Assembly (NCBI GenBank): GCA_040081265.1
Contig: JBEBGV010000132.1
Span: 1-6,787, forward strand
Source of the DNA: JBEBGV01 sp040081265
GTDB lineage: Bacteria; Acidobacteriota; Vicinamibacteria; Vicinamibacterales; UBA2999
Direction of reading: 5' to 3'
DNA: 6,787 bases
The position numbers were made by a program, and so were the translations under genes. Positions 6,434 through 6,787 of this stretch are shown piece by piece. The stretch's first letter is position 1. Every line of letters begins with the position of its first letter. The notes under the pieces are model-generated. The model saw only the letters and a program-made list of their open reading frames with translations. It did not search any database and was not told the origin of the DNA.

Positions 6434-6787
6434 ATGCCCGCTGACACACTCGAGTTCGAAGAACCGGTCGCTGTCCTTCTCAAGGAGATCGAAGCGCTGT
6501 CGATGCTGCCGCAGACACCCGAACGGCAGCGCGAGATCGACGGGCTGAACCGACGCATCGTCTCCATCCGAGCCGACATCTACAGCCGGCTGACGCCCTG
6601 GCAGCGGGTGCTGGTGGCGCGGCACCCCAACCGCCCGACGCTGCTCGACTATGTTGACCGCCTGTTTACCGAGTTCACCGAGGTCAGCGGCGACAGGCAC
6701 TTCGCCGACGACCACGCCATCGTCACCGGATTCGCACGCTACAAGGGCGAGCCGGTTCTGATCGTCGGTCACCACAAGGGCAGCGGG
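6434..6787 (+). CDS. accA: Acetyl-CoA carboxylase carboxyltransferase subunit alpha, 5' part (cut by window end)
   Basis: The 118 visible codons encode the N-terminal third of AccA. With AccD this subunit moves the carboxyl group from carboxybiotin on AccB to acetyl-CoA, forming malonyl-CoA, the committed step of fatty-acid synthesis in the cytoplasm. Recognisable features are the opening LEFEEPVAVLLKEIEAL helix, the conserved stretch WQRVLVARHPNRPTLLDYV at about 55-73, the signature SGDRHFADDHAIVTGFA, and VGHHKG at the edge, where many homologues read GHQKG. The ATG at 6434 has a good ribosome site; an in-frame GTG at 6410 is a less likely start. It lies 42 bases after dnaE with no terminator between, so it is probably co-transcribed; the same dnaE-accA adjacency is known in E. 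coli. The frame is still open at 6787. Confidence 0.95.
   Translation, partial: MPADTLEFEEPVAVLLKEIEALSMLPQTPERQREIDGLNRRIVSIRADIYSRLTPWQRVLVARHPNRPTLLDYVDRLFTEFTEVSGDRHFADDHAIVTGFARYKGEPVLIVGHHKGSG

Noticed and set aside
6329..6775. 148-codon minus-strand open frame over the dnaE end and accA start
   Set aside because: Antisense to the accA signature region, which is clearly coding on the plus strand.

Overview
This is a GC-rich bacterial window made almost entirely of coding sequence. It holds four protein genes, two of them cut by the window edges, and no RNA genes, mobile elements or CRISPR arrays. The gene set (a PQQ-like beta-propeller protein beside guaA, dnaE and accA), the strong GC bias and the frequent GTG starts would fit an Acidobacteriota-type genome, perhaps the Vicinamibacteria. 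That placement is inference from recall and cannot be proven here.

Layout: on the minus strand, from the left edge to 1137, lies a secreted or membrane-anchored protein of PQQ-like beta-propeller repeats. Its C-terminal end is off the window. A 55-base divergent intergenic region (1138-1192) carries an exact TATAAT box on the plus strand, overlapped by TATTAT on the minus strand. Three genes then run rightward: guaA (GMP synthase, 1193-2740), dnaE (DNA polymerase III alpha subunit, 2744-6391) and accA (acetyl-CoA carboxylase carboxyltransferase alpha subunit, 6434 to the right edge). Only 3 bases separate guaA from dnaE and 42 separate dnaE from accA. No terminator is visible between them, so they are probably one operon.

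The operon joins GTP/dGTP precursor supply (GuaA), chromosome replication (DnaE) and the committed step of fatty-acid synthesis (AccA), three functions tied to growth and division. dnaE next to accA also occurs in E. coli; guaA directly upstream of dnaE is less familiar to me. The divergent propeller gene has no evident functional link beyond the shared promoter region.

I found no previously undescribed system. The points most worth a second look are the overlapping, possibly bidirectional -10 element with a potentially leaderless propeller mRNA, the complete set of PHP metal ligands in DnaE, and the low-complexity linker of DnaE with its 8-G run.
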